Part shown: positions 12,619 to 21,923 of the stretch, piece by piece
Numbering within the stretch: position 1 is the first letter of the stretch
How the letters are laid out: each line of letters begins with the position of its first letter
Source: Perkinsus olseni
Lineage: Eukaryota; Perkinsozoa; Perkinsida
Assembly: GCA_013115125.1 (NCBI GenBank)
Contig: JABANN010000363.1
Location: forward strand, 1-35,007
DNA length: 35,007 bases
Direction: 5' to 3'
Position numbers and translations under genes: made by a program
The notes under the pieces: model-generated
What the model was told of the DNA's origin: nothing
What the model saw: only the letters and a program-made list of their open reading frames with translations
Databases searched by the model: none

Positions 12619-13309
12619 CTCAGCATGCTTCGGGCTGAGACTCTGCTTTGAGTTTCGGCACCACGGTCTCGAGTAGATTACGATGATGATGAGCCCTTCA
12701 GCCTAGAATGTTCCCCAGCAGTAATGTGTGTGTGAGCGAGGCTATGAGGCGAACACTTCGTTGGGGCCTTGCGGAGCAGGCGTCGTTGTGCGAGGTTCCC
12801 ACTCACGAAATTTTCGCGCAATTAAGAATAGTTTGTTCCGGAGTTCGTAAACAGCGAAGGACTCACTTATCCCCCTATTGCATCGATGCTGGAAGGTGTA
12901 GGAGTAACCTCTAGGATGTGACATACACTAGGAAGACAGGACGACTACCATCCCACGCTACTTCGATAGCGTATTCACAACACGACAAAGGGCCGGTTAT
13001 TGAGGACGACGCCTTACGATGGACACTGAGCATAGCTGGGCGGGCTCAGCACTGACTGCGTCAACGGTGTTTTACTCAATAACGATGGTCAGTGGCTGAA
13101 GGAGGGCGGAGGCCCATCAACTACGTCCTCTCAGTGGTAATGCTACTGATAGTGTAATAAGGTGGTATCTGGTATATCATGCAAAATTGGAACATCCATG
13201 ATGTCAAGTTGCAGCTGTCTCTCAAACAGAGACGAAAAACCGAAGGAGTGGTATTGGTGATGATGGCTCCTCCTCATTCTGTATTAGTCACGCTTCAACC
13301 TTGGATACC
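12619..13309. other. Intergenic stretch, no supported gene
   Basis: About 690 bp lie between the RanBP2-type zinc-finger gene and the C2H2 gene. A 60-codon minus-strand open frame at 12742-12924 is the best candidate, but it has no recognisable motif and I could not join it to a neighbour. I therefore leave the stretch unannotated. Confidence 0.5.
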
Positions 13310-13676
13310 CTACTGAACGGCACAGTTCTGCCGTGCCGGTGGAGTATAGCCGCATGCAACACAGGCCGCGGCATTACCATTGTTGATCAGGGAACCTGCG
13401 AGGAGGATGAGGCACTAGCATACAGCAGAGTCGCCGAGAAACTCAAAAGCAGCCAGAAACCTGACATACTTGTCTACTACTAGAGTCAACCTCAAGATAC
13501 TCACATTTGCGACACCGCCACTGGTCAGCCCGACTGCTGCGACCTGCCGCCTTAGAACCGCTGCTCGAGGAAGTGACAACTGCTGGGCTGTTCTTCATAC
13601 CAGCCGCTGCCTTACCCGAAGACCCCCGCTTGAACAGCCTACTGGGACCTCGGGCTCTCCACCTGAAGGACACCAT
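13310..13676 (-). CDS. Small RanBP2-type zinc-finger protein
   Basis: Two exons, 13505-13676 (172 nt, from ATG 13676) and 13310-13395 (86 nt, TAG stop at 13310-13312), join through a 109-nt GT-AG intron into 85 residues in frame. The intron splits a zinc finger of the RanBP2/NZF type: QWRCRKC on the first exon, then SLINNGNAAACVACGY on the second. This gives W-x-C-x2-C, an Asn in the connecting loop, and the second C-x2-C, as in the family. The first 50 residues are basic and rich in Ser/Ala. These fingers bind RNA or ubiquitin in other proteins; which applies here cannot be told. Upstream exons may have been missed. A shorter 44-nt splice is also possible but would destroy the finger. Confidence 0.65.
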
Positions 13677-13862
13677 AGTGAGAAGCTAGAGTACTTTTGT
13701 GATCATCCAAGCGGGTACATTCCCCGCAGCTCGCAGTTACCATTCATAATATGAATCATGAATACGTTTCGATAGAGTCCCCGGACGACGCGTGTAAGCG
13801 GTATCAATCACGAGAGCTTCATCAATATTGTACTGGTAAACTTGAGATGTAGATCTTGCCGC

Positions 13863-14657
13863 TTACTCTCTGCAAGGGTGGGCATCCTCATACCGATGCT
13901 TCAGGCAGACCTTTGTATGGCATTTGGTACACTCATAGGAGTTCACTTCCGTCAGCCGTTCTCGACAGCCCTACCATACCGCAATCACCGTCACTTCACC
14001 ACCACCAGCCAACTCACCTCCACCGGGCACTTCTGGAGCCGCAGTTTGCCGTAGTTCTCCGGTCGACAGTCTGATGAGTGTGAGTGTCGGTCAAAGGCTC
14101 GGTCCTCCGTCTCTCCTGGTAACTGAAACCATCGAGTCCTACCCTCTATCCAACTCGTCCAACACAGTGGGTCACGCTAAGCCCCACTGACTAAGCACGA
14201 ACACTCCACCGCACCATCATGCAACAGAATAGTGAAGGGAAGAGCACCTTCAAAGAGCGCCTAGTTCGTCGAAGGAGGTATTCCGCTGCAGGAGTGTGTG
14301 TGCTTAGTACGAAGCAGTGTACGCTCTCAATGCTACGCGTAAACCCAGACGGAAGCCTGTGATCTGCATGTTTCCCCAGGCAATACTACCAAGTGGATAG
14401 AGGACTTGCAGAGCGGACAAATGATGACCTGCTGCTTATTATACGATGCTGAATTAAGATAGGGGCAGTGGTGGGCCTCATACGTCCGATGGTCGAGGCA
14501 AAACCTGATCAACACCAAAGAGACACTTCCCACTGCCCTTTGAGAAAGATCCACGTCGTTACTCTTTGTGACAGCGGTCGCATTCGAAAGGGAGGAAATC
14601 CTGTTGATGACAGTAGGGCTCCGCGCAGTGCGCTCCGAGATCTGCGAAGTCAGTCAT
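13863..14657 (-). CDS. ZFAND2: AN1-type zinc-finger protein, ZFAND2-like
   Basis: Four exons (14563-14657, 14390-14504, 14018-14122, 13863-13970) splice to exactly 141 codons, giving 140 residues, close to human ZFAND2A (145). The N-terminus MTDFADLGAHCAEPYC and the following DFLPFECDRCHKEFCLDHR, with EAHHCPY, form the first AN1 finger. CPLCKSSIHL is the conserved linker. A second AN1 finger is KCPVEGCRERLTEVNSYEC with CHTKVCLKHR and EDAHPC. All expected Cys/His ligands are visible. Family members bind the proteasome and p97/Cdc48 and act in proteotoxic or arsenite stress; that role is transferred by homology. The protein stops right after the second AN1, so it resembles ZFAND2A/AIRAP and lacks the ubiquitin-interacting tail of ZFAND2B. 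Its third intron-flanked gap is long (267 nt) compared with 47-58 nt for the other two introns. Confidence 0.88.
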
Positions 14658-15082
14658 AGACTACTGATACAAACGAACTGAGGATTATGATGATAGCGAT
14701 ACCGAACCCCCACTCGCGGAGGCCCCGATGGTGACACGAAGCCATTGCCATAACCAAAGGCCATTATAGGTATAGAGTAACTGTCTTAAAGCTTTAGGAA
14801 GCAATGGTAGTAGTAGGGAGTTGCCTGGCGGGGTAATATAACAAACATGGGCGACTAATACAGTAGAAAGCGCTCTACGTAGAGCATACAACAGCCACTT
14901 ATCGTCATCACTGCTACTGCTCTCCTTTCCCTGATACAGCACCTAAAATACCGATAACCATCCAGCGCGGGCTAGAAGACACTAGGCAACTCTACTTCTA
15001 TCGCAACCATGAGGCTTTTCAAATCCGACACTCAAATTTCTCCATCAAGTAAATCAGTGGTTGAAAATGCGAAAACAAGAAG

Positions 15083-16385
15083 TCATAGTTTACTCTGGCG
15101 ATCGACTACCGCCAAGATAATACCATCTCCCCACACATCGCCGTTGTCCCCAGCATTACTCCCAGCCTCAGCATCAGAGTGTCGATGATGCTTGTGCTTA
15201 GCCGTAGAGGTCCTGCTAGTACCAGTAGGGCTATGCTCCTCGGTCAATGACGACATATCACTAGGAGGAGTATGGGACTCCGGGGTACCACCTATGCTCA
15301 CTTCCACCACAGTCGAGCCTGATGAAACGACGGAGGGGCTATACGCGAGATGATCATCAACTTTGACTCTACCTGAAGGTGATGACTTCTTCTTGCTGCC
15401 CTTGAGCATCTTAGTGAACCCTCGGAACGGCTTCGGTATGGAGCGAGCTGAAAGAGCACCGGCATGGAAGATGGGCGTGTGTAGTTTGAGATCCGATGCC
15501 TAGGGGTTTGGTCAGACAATGAAGGACGGTACACTGAGGGTAGCCATCACACTGAATATACACCTAGCATAGTAGCTGATACAGTATTTTTATCCTATCA
15601 TCTCCGATACTGAATTGCATGGATGATTCACAGACAAATACAAGCACGGCTTCCGTAGAGTCAGAGGTCCCGATTATTATGACCACCAGATTGTGAATGC
15701 TCCCCCTTGATATGCTGGTCAACAGGCTCGGTCTCCTCAGCTCGATGAGGACCCAGCGGCAGGGATGCAATCTCCTTCTCTGAGCATGTCTAGCTGATGT
15801 TGGGTACTTTGGTGTTGGTACTACCAAAGTTGGCTGTTCCAACCTTGTCCTCAAGAGCCTGCTTGAGTTCAAGATTCTGGTTCAAGACCATGCTAAAGTC
15901 GGAGGAAGCAAGCTGGGATTGATGCAGCACCGACTCATACCTGAGCGCACATAGCAAAAATGACCTTTCGCTAGCAGCACGGAAATATCTCCGATGAACT
16001 CTAAGTGACGGCTCCCCCTATACCCGATCCGAGCGCCAACCGATCAACCAGTATAACAGTAAGGAGAATCTTTCGACCACGGCAAGCTGTTCTCTATCAT
16101 GGTTCAGTGTTTGAAAAGACGTCCTCCCTTAAGACCTACCGAGACTCCATCGCCCGGTACTTCTTCGTCAGTTGCTCGATCTTAGCGCCTCGATGCGTAA
16201 CCTGCACAGCGTGTACATTAAAGGAGGTTGATGATGCCCTACTGTACCTCAATCTCTAAGGCCGAATATTCAGTCTGAAGCTTATTATGTGCAGTAGCAA
16301 GGGCTTGGAACTTGGCCACGAGGGCGTCGTACCTGCAGCGGAAGCGTGCCTGGTGACGATGCTCAATTTTCAGTCGCCGCTGTAG
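15083..16385 (-). CDS. Coiled-coil protein with Ser/Thr-rich C-terminus
   Basis: Exons read from about 16385 down to a TGA at 15083-15085. The first visible exon gives RRLKIEHRHQARFRCRYDA then LVAKFQALATAHNKLQTEY, a clear amphipathic coiled coil. A 49-nt intron leads to GAKIEQLTKKYRAMESR. Another exon carries LNQNLELKQALEDKVG, then EKEIASLPLGPHRAEE. The final exons hold RSIPKPFRGFTKMLKGSKKK and a low-complexity region rich in Ser, Thr, Gly and His, ending VVDRQSKL. No initiator Met is visible: the first exon is preceded by a good acceptor (CTCCTACAG) at about 16386. The true start may be further upstream, possibly inside or beyond the secreted-protein gene at 16496-17833, in which case the two would be one gene. 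Function unknown. Confidence 0.6.
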
Positions 16386-16407
16386 GAGACGTCACGAAGC
16401 CAGGTGG

Positions 16408-16497
16408 TTATTCCGTCTGATTCGAACCCTCGCCCTTTCGGATGAAAATCCGCAGACTGGTGGTGCAACGACTAGCCCAGTACGCCACTCGAATACT
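16408..16497 (-). repeat. tRNA-like sequence (SINE head or tRNA relic)
   Basis: On the minus strand this ~90-nt stretch contains a good RNA polymerase III box B (GGTTCGAATC) about 60 nt after a box-A-like TGGGCTAGTCG. The two ends can pair over five bases (TATTC with GAATA), as in an acceptor stem, and a CGGAT/ATCCG hairpin lies between. The T-stem does not pair well, so it is not a normal tRNA gene. It abuts the stop codon of the secreted-protein gene and precedes the coiled-coil gene's first visible exon, so it may lie in an intron or spacer. Confidence 0.45.
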
Positions 16498-17833
16498 ACT
16501 CTTCCTGGGACACACTATTTGCTGGAGGCTCTTGAGAGTCGCCCTTCACTCCCGAGGCGGTGTCTGATTCCTGTGCACCACCGTTAGTCCCCAGGCTCTT
16601 GGCGTCAAGATCGAAGATCGGATACTGAAAGAGCAACCATACCACATCACAGCGCGATAGGTTGGATAAGAAAAGTTATCTTCGCATAGAATGAGCGTCG
16701 AAAATATATCACCAATTACTCCAGTGCTCTTCACTCTATACTTCTCACCGCTGTCCGGAATACTTGTCCATTTGGACCAGAATTTCGCACTTCACCAGAG
16801 AGAGTAATCCGCGTTCCCGCTGGCGCGAACTAGTTGTCCATAAGAGTATTACAGAAAGGCCTGATGATTCTATCTTATCCCTGGTTATCTTGTGGGGCAC
16901 TGATGCTATATCAGCCTTCATCGAGATCATGTTAGTGCCCTGGCACGTTTGTCCAACTCGAACAAAGTGCCACTCTGAAGGGCCACAAGTCAGCAGCAGA
17001 GCGAGCATCAGTGATCTGCACTACCTCCCTGGTCGTACACGAACACTCCTACAATAACACTGGGGTAGTGTACCGACCCGCCACCGTCCGTCAATCTGAC
17101 GAATGTTGAAGATACTGAGGTGGTAGGCAGCTGGGTAAGCAGACCTGACATGATGTTATCCAGAGGTTGGTCCTTGACACACAGGAAAGCTATCACGAAA
17201 CTATTGCTATCATTCCATTCCATAGAACAAATGGCAATCACAGCCCCGGCGTTGCAAGCCTTCGCGATGTTACGTATCTTTCCCAGTCCAAAAGAGCGCA
17301 AAGCCTTGACCGCCACGAGACCCCGGCAGCCCCTATCCCTTTACTACCAGACTGCCTGTTCCTCTTGACCTGAGCTGCAAGTTTAGCCCCGAATTTCCGC
17401 TCAAATATATCATCACTTGTGGCTCGATAGAGTATCCTACCGTCATCCTCAGACTTTATAAGGAACTCCAAGCCCGGTAACTACATAACAGTACTGCCAG
17501 CGGGGGCCGTGAGTGGATGGTCTCACGTCAAGTATGTTCTCGTTATTATAGCAGCTGGCACACATCACAATCAATCGATCTTCCTTTATCCGATTACAAT
17601 CCAGTAATATAGAGCCTCCGTCCGACTCGTCCAGCGTCACTGCGCCTAAGATGGGCGATTGGTCCCAGACAGCCTCTGCGAGTGCTACTACCATCACAAG
17701 CCGAATGGCTGTTGAAAAACACCGTCCCATCGAGGACATACGAACATGAAGACGTCGAATTTGTGAGCTCCCCTTGCCGTCGAAAGACACTGATCAGAAG
17801 GAAAAGGTGAATCACGCACACTTGAGGTGGCAT
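16496..17833 (-). CDS. Secreted protein of unknown family
   Basis: The ATG at 17831-17833 opens a typical signal peptide, MPPQVCVIHLFLLISVF, followed by GELTNSTSSCSYVLDGT (one N-glycosylation sequon, NST). Spliced exons continue AVWDQSPILGAVTLDESDGG, LLDCNRIKEDRLIVMCASC, then LEFLIKSEDDGRILY and FERKFGAKLAAQ, then FGLGKIRNIAKACNAGAVIA and VKDQPLDNIMSGL. Later exons read VKSTGVIGDIFSTLILCED, and the C-terminus, rich in Ser/Gly/Gln, reads FDLDAKSLGTNGGAQESD to NSVSQEE with TAG at 16496-16498. Introns are about 45-66 nt. The segment NIAKACNAGAVIA faintly resembles the core of a protease-associated (PA) domain, but not enough to assign. The protein is probably exported or extracytoplasmic. A donor near the stop could instead splice past the tRNA-like sequence into the coiled-coil gene downstream. 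Confidence 0.6.
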
Positions 17834-18519
17834 CCGAGAGATAGAATCTTAGGTCGAAGGTAGACCGTCGCAGAAAAGGTTGAGAGAATCATACAAGCCG
17901 TGCCGCCAGCGGCATATCTCAGTTATCGCCCCTAATACCTTGCATGAAGGTCAATTTCCACTTTAGGAGCTCGGCAGGTGACTCTACACGGCACTGCGGC
18001 TGCTGCTGCAGCAGGTGGTGGTGGTAATGATGTTGGCATCTCCTCTTTAGTAGCTCCTGCCTTCATAGGGCTGACCTCATCAGACTCTGGACTTGTCTCA
18101 GGAGGGACGGGCGCTCGATGGACGGGCTCAGAGGACACAGCAGGAGAGGAGGAAGAAGGCGGGGGGGACATGCTACCGAATGCCCGATGGAAATATGAAA
18201 ATAAGTCTGACGACTCCGTCGTGCAAAAACTGGGAAGAGTGAATCTTAGGTTGATGCGCGTGTGATACGAGCGAGGTCAATTCGGAGTACTCAGCACAGT
18301 TTGGAAGCTCCACATACTCCTGTTCTGACGGACCTACGCGGCAAGCCATCACGGCAGTCATCACGAGGGAAGGCGCGCATAATAACGCTGAGGAAGCGCA
18401 AGTTGACTCAAGAATACAAGATCCCGGCTTTCACGCGATCTTGTCGAAGTTCCTCGAACTCAACAACAATGGCATACCCTCCCAAGAACATACCCTCCAC
18501 TAAGGCTGATAGCGAAGCG
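17834..18519. other. Divergent strand-switch region
   Basis: All genes left of here read leftwards and all genes from here to 31,776 read rightwards, so this stretch should carry two divergent promoters. It contains a GCT/GGT-rich low-complexity patch at about 17,997-18,030. Both strands have an open frame across 17,932-18,265, one Pro/Ser/Ala-rich and one Gly/Ala-rich. Neither has a recognisable domain and I do not call either a gene, although an upstream exon of the TPH-like gene could lie here (a candidate begins MAYPPKNIPSTK at 18,470). Confidence 0.5.
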
Positions 18520-20917
18520 GCGATATCAACCTCGATCTCCCCAGCCCGGCGGTGAGGCGGATTTGTCGAAAATTCTATCAGAAGTCGGCTGCGCTCAGGG
18601 AGAAGCTACTGGCTATCAAGAAACGTGAGGAGATGAAGGACTTGATCATCACCAAGTTAAAGAAGAAGCACTCGACTCATGAGGACCCTGAGAAGGACGA
18701 GTGCCGTAGTGAGAAGAGCGCCATGATTAAAAGGGAAGTCGGCAGGCTCTTGGACAACACCAATGCGCCCGTCACCGGTAGCGGATGGCACGCCTCGTGC
18801 CGGTCGGAGGTCGCGTATCTTTCAGAGGCGAACCTTGATAGACTCGAGCGTCGTATTCAAAGGAAGGTTGACACGGGTGCCTTGAAGGCTGATGACGAAG
18901 TGACTGTCTGCCAGGGCTAGTTGTCTCTTGGCACCTAGCGTATTTAGGTGTCGATTGTGAGTGGAGTCAGTGCCTACAGCCAACGGTCCATCGGGAGCAG
19001 CGTTAAAGGGCCCAAGAGGGTATCGAATAAGATGGAAACTATACAGGAGGGTAGTGGTGCCTTGGGAGACGCGTAGTGTGATTAACCGCTCGTAGATGAG
19101 GATCTAAGCGTAAGCGGACGGGCCTTGGGGGATGAGGGTCAGAGGCGATTCAACTGGAGTAGACTGGACGAGTGAGTCGAGGACGGGTTGCCGGGATCGA
19201 ACCTGGGACCTTTTGGTTGCGCTGGATGCAGATATTCTCAATATCTGCACGAGCAGGATAGCATCCGACAAAAGCTGAACGAGTTGGAGGTTAAGAAGCG
19301 TTTGGCCGAAGATTTGGGCCGTCAAGTGGGGATGCCCTTACTCGATCGAGCCTTGCTCATTCCGTCCTTGTAGATTCGAGAGAGTCGGTCGCGCAAGGCA
19401 CAGCTGCAGGAGGAAGAGAAGAAGTAGTGAGCCGGCGCCCGTGCCTTGGTGCCGCTGTCTCGAGAGGAGGAAGTTTCCCAAGGTACTTGGAGAACCAACT
19501 GGTTGAGATAGATGAGTGGCAGAAGTATGAGGACAAGGCGAACGCTGAGAGGAAGGAGAAGGCGATGAAGGTGGGCTGATAGAGTATGCTCATGAAGGGG
19601 CTAGCTGCAGTTTGCCAGGAGCAAAGGGACAGGGAAGTGCAGATCAACTTCGATAGGTCCAGGCAAGAGAGGGAGCTGGAGAAACGCAGGTGAGTCGAGT
19701 TAGGCTCAGTAATCTGTTGACTGTGGAGGGGTTGTAGGAATGAGGAGGCTAAGCTGGTTGAGAAGATAACGAGGGAGATGGCTCTAGAGAAACAAAAGAT
19801 ACTCCAGAGGAAACAGGTCGGGGCCTTCATTCGTTTTTCACCGGCATCGACCTCTGGATACTTCATCTCCGCCAGTCCTTGATGGCTTCACCTCAGGCTC
19901 AGCGAGCCGCTATGGTCGCCATCATGAAGGACAACGCAGAGGAAAGGAAGATACGGGAGGCGGAGCGAAGGAGGCAAATTCAATTCGATATTGAGAGCAT
20001 GGCCGAGTATAACAGGATCCTGGATGCTCAGGAAAAGGTAGTATGGAGTCAGATCCTAGTAGTCAGGCAACAGTCTTTCTTGCTGCTAGGCAAGGAAGGA
20101 TGAGATGGAGGCCCGTGTGGCGCGGCAGAAAGCTTTGATGGAGACTATGCAGGAGACGGTAGTGTGGTATGTGAGTAGGGGGATGAGTGGTATGCTGCTG
20201 GACAGGTCGTTAAGGAGCAGAATGCTAAGGCCAATGAGATGCTAGAGAGGGCGGATAAGCAGCTAGCTGAGGCCAACGCTAGGGCTGAGGAGAGGGAGAG
20301 ACTGAAGGAAGAAAGGCTTCGGGAGATGCGGCAACAAACGCAGGAGTATTTGGAGGGCATTGGAATTGAACCCGGGCCGATTCCTTGTGGCGTGTGATAG
20401 GTACTTATTCCAGCAAATGGCTGAGAAGGAGTCTCGTAAAAAGCACGCTCAGATGCTCAAGGATTTGCAAGCTCAAATTCTGGATAGTGACACCAAAGCG
20501 TGAGTCATGTTGTGCTCAGGAGTTTCGTGGCGCGCGACATTTGGATGGTTCAGATACCAGGAGAATGAAGCGCTGCGGTCGCAGCAGCGACGTGAGCATA
20601 ACGTTGAGCATAGGAGGCTCTTAGAGAAGCAAATCCAGGATAGGTGATGGGTTGAGTCCTGACCGGCCGACGGTCATTTGCCTTGTCTCAGGGAGCAGCA
20701 GAATGTAGTGGCCAAGTACGAGATGTCACCGGTGGAAGTCTCCATCAATCGGCAGCTGCTAGATGTTGTTGATAAGTCCTTGAATGAACGGGATGAGGCC
20801 ATGGCTGGTAGTGCTATATGCTTCTGGAGAGCTTTATGGTGATGGTATCTTCCCTCAGCTCTGCAGCAAGAGCCGACCCTCGAGAAGGAGGAGTGCAGTG
20901 AAGAGCTGGTAAATTGA
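18520..20917 (+). CDS. TPH-like charged coiled-coil protein, probably axonemal or cytoskeletal
   Basis: About a dozen exons give a highly charged Glu/Lys/Arg/Gln-rich helix of roughly 550-600 residues. Consecutive pieces read REKLLAIKKREEMKDLIITK, DSIRQKLNELEVKKRLAED, YLENQLVEIDEWQKYEDKA, RNEEAKLVEKITREMALEK, MVAIMKDNAEERKIREAERR, ADKQLAEANARAEERERLKE, QQMAEKESRKKHAQMLKDL and EHRRLLEKQIQDREQQN. They are joined mostly by GT-AG introns of 48-58 nt, and the protein ends KEECSEELVN at TGA 20915-20917. This pattern matches trichohyalin-plectin-homology (TPH) proteins of cilia such as CFAP45, CFAP53 and MNS1. The family call is by composition and style, not by a diagnostic motif. The start is uncertain: the first exon opens after an acceptor near 18,538 and needs an upstream initiator exon. 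The intron at about 20,353-20,410 lacks an obvious GT donor. Confidence 0.7.
19190..19212 (-). repeat. tRNA T-arm / box B relic in an intron
   Basis: Within the enlarged intron (18900-19256, about 357 nt) of the TPH-like gene, the minus strand reads AAAGGTCCCAGGTTCGATCC, a perfect polymerase III box B with partial T-stem. Nearly the same sequence, differing by one substitution and one indel over about 22 nt, recurs at 21,876-21,899. A small hairpin, CAGATATT..AATATCTG, follows about 15 bases downstream on the plus strand. No box A is visible at the expected distance, so this is only the 3' half of a tRNA-like unit. Confidence 0.5.
20360..20382 (-). repeat. Box B-like relic at an unusual exon-intron junction
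   Basis: The minus strand reads CGGCCCGGGTTCAATTCCAA, matching the polymerase III box B consensus. It sits between the exon ending QQTQEYLE and the exon beginning QQMAEKESRKK of the TPH-like gene. The sequence between these exons is about 55 nt, normal for an intron here, but no GT donor gives the right frame unless the intron is only 22 nt. The relic may therefore be the bulk of a non-canonical intron. Confidence 0.4.
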
Positions 20918-21099
20918 CGGATGTTGTTATCTTGAAGCACATGAAGCCATGAATATCGTGGAGATGTGGATCCTGAAGACTGTTGTTGACTCACTTGGTC
21001 TCTGTGTTGAAGTCGGGTCAGGGCGCTGCATTGGGCGATTGGGTTGGAGCTTGGGCAGGCTGGTGCATTTTGTGTGATAGTAGTGGTATTGTGTGAATC
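20918..21099. other. Short spacer between plus-strand genes
   Basis: 182 bp separate the TPH-like stop codon from the PTRHD1 ATG. No motif stands out. The tight spacing and shared direction fit the compact rightward cluster. Confidence 0.5.
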
Positions 21100-21776
21100 A
21101 TGACAGATAGCACCGAGGCCTCGACAGTTGGAGACTACTTGCTACAGTACATCGTAGTACGGAAGGATCTGATGAAGGATAAGAAGGTGTGGAACCAAGG
21201 GGCGATCATAGCTCAGGTAATGGGAGGGGGTATCGGTAAGAAGCCAGCTTAGATACTGTTCGCTCGGTTAATAATTCTGCTTGTGCCGAGGTGGTCTCTT
21301 GCCTCCAGCTGGTTGGAAACCTTCTCCCACTGCTCCCTTGAGGGTGGTGTTCACGTTCCTGCATGCAGGCCTGCCATGCTTCAACGGCAGCCATTTTCGA
21401 GACCATTAACGACTGTGACACAGCCAAGTATCTATCGGACATTGACAATATGACCAAGTGCATACTCAAGGCTAATGACGAGGCAACCCTTCAGCAGCTA
21501 TCGCAGGTAGGAGTCGCGTGGAACCCACTCGTATCTTGTCTTCTATATGATGCCTGTCTAAGCTCAATCTCCGCCGTTCATACATGTGGCCTCATTCGGG
21601 ACGACTCAACAGATTAGCAGAATACAGCGATCGTCCCTCAGGAGCTCACTACAGCGAAGATAGCCCACAAGTTGTGGATCGAGCAGCCTGAGAATATACC
21701 CACTGCCCTGGCCACTGCGCCAGCGTACAAGTCCCGGGTCGGAGCCTTCTTCAAGAATCTAAAGTTACTTCGGTGA
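21100..21776 (+). CDS. PTRHD1: Peptidyl-tRNA hydrolase 2 domain-containing protein, PTRHD1-like
   Basis: Three exons (21100-21216, 21369-21506, 21642-21776) total 390 nt and encode 129 residues, against 140 in human PTRHD1. The fold's hallmarks are clear: DYLLQYIVVRKDL as the first strand, then QGAIIAQ spliced to ACHASTAAIFE (the human protein has AQACHAATAAL), NMTKCILKANDEATLQQLSQ, and the very conserved KLWIEQPENIPTALATAP, ending GAFFKNLKLLR. PTH2-type enzymes release peptidyl-tRNA, but the PTRHD1 branch is divergent and its catalytic activity is debated; the role here is by homology. The intron 1/exon 2 junction falls exactly within the conserved AQ-ACHA motif. The start at ATG 21100 gives the normal N-terminus. 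Confidence 0.93.
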
Positions 21777-21875
21777 CCAGTGGGACTTGTGTTGTAGAAG
21801 GCCTTCTGAAGACAGCGCATCATCAGGAGACTTTCTTCTGTATGCTCCACTGTTTCGCAGAGAGAAAGGATCACG

Positions 21876-21899
21876 CCGGGGATCGAACCTGGGCCTTTC
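21876..21899 (-). repeat. tRNA T-arm / box B relic upstream of STE24
   Basis: The minus strand reads GGCCCAGGTTCGATCCCCGG, a box B with a T-stem pairing at four of five positions. It is about 30 bp upstream of the STE24 ATG (21924) and 100 bp past the PTRHD1 stop, so it is in the spacer or the 5' leader. It closely matches the copy at 19,190-19,212. No 5' tRNA half is visible. Confidence 0.5.
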
Positions 21900-21923
21900 A
21901 TCAGATCGTTGGTAAATTTAAAC

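Noticed and set aside
14165-14189. Small inverted repeat (CAGTGGG / CCCACTG) in the long ZFAND2-like intron
   Set aside because: Only 7 bp with a loop of about 11 nt; not distinguishable from chance.
17978-18265. Plus-strand Gly/Ala-rich 95-codon frame
   Set aside because: It arises from a GCT/GGT low-complexity patch, and the opposite strand is equally open with a Pro/Ala-rich frame; no domain on either.
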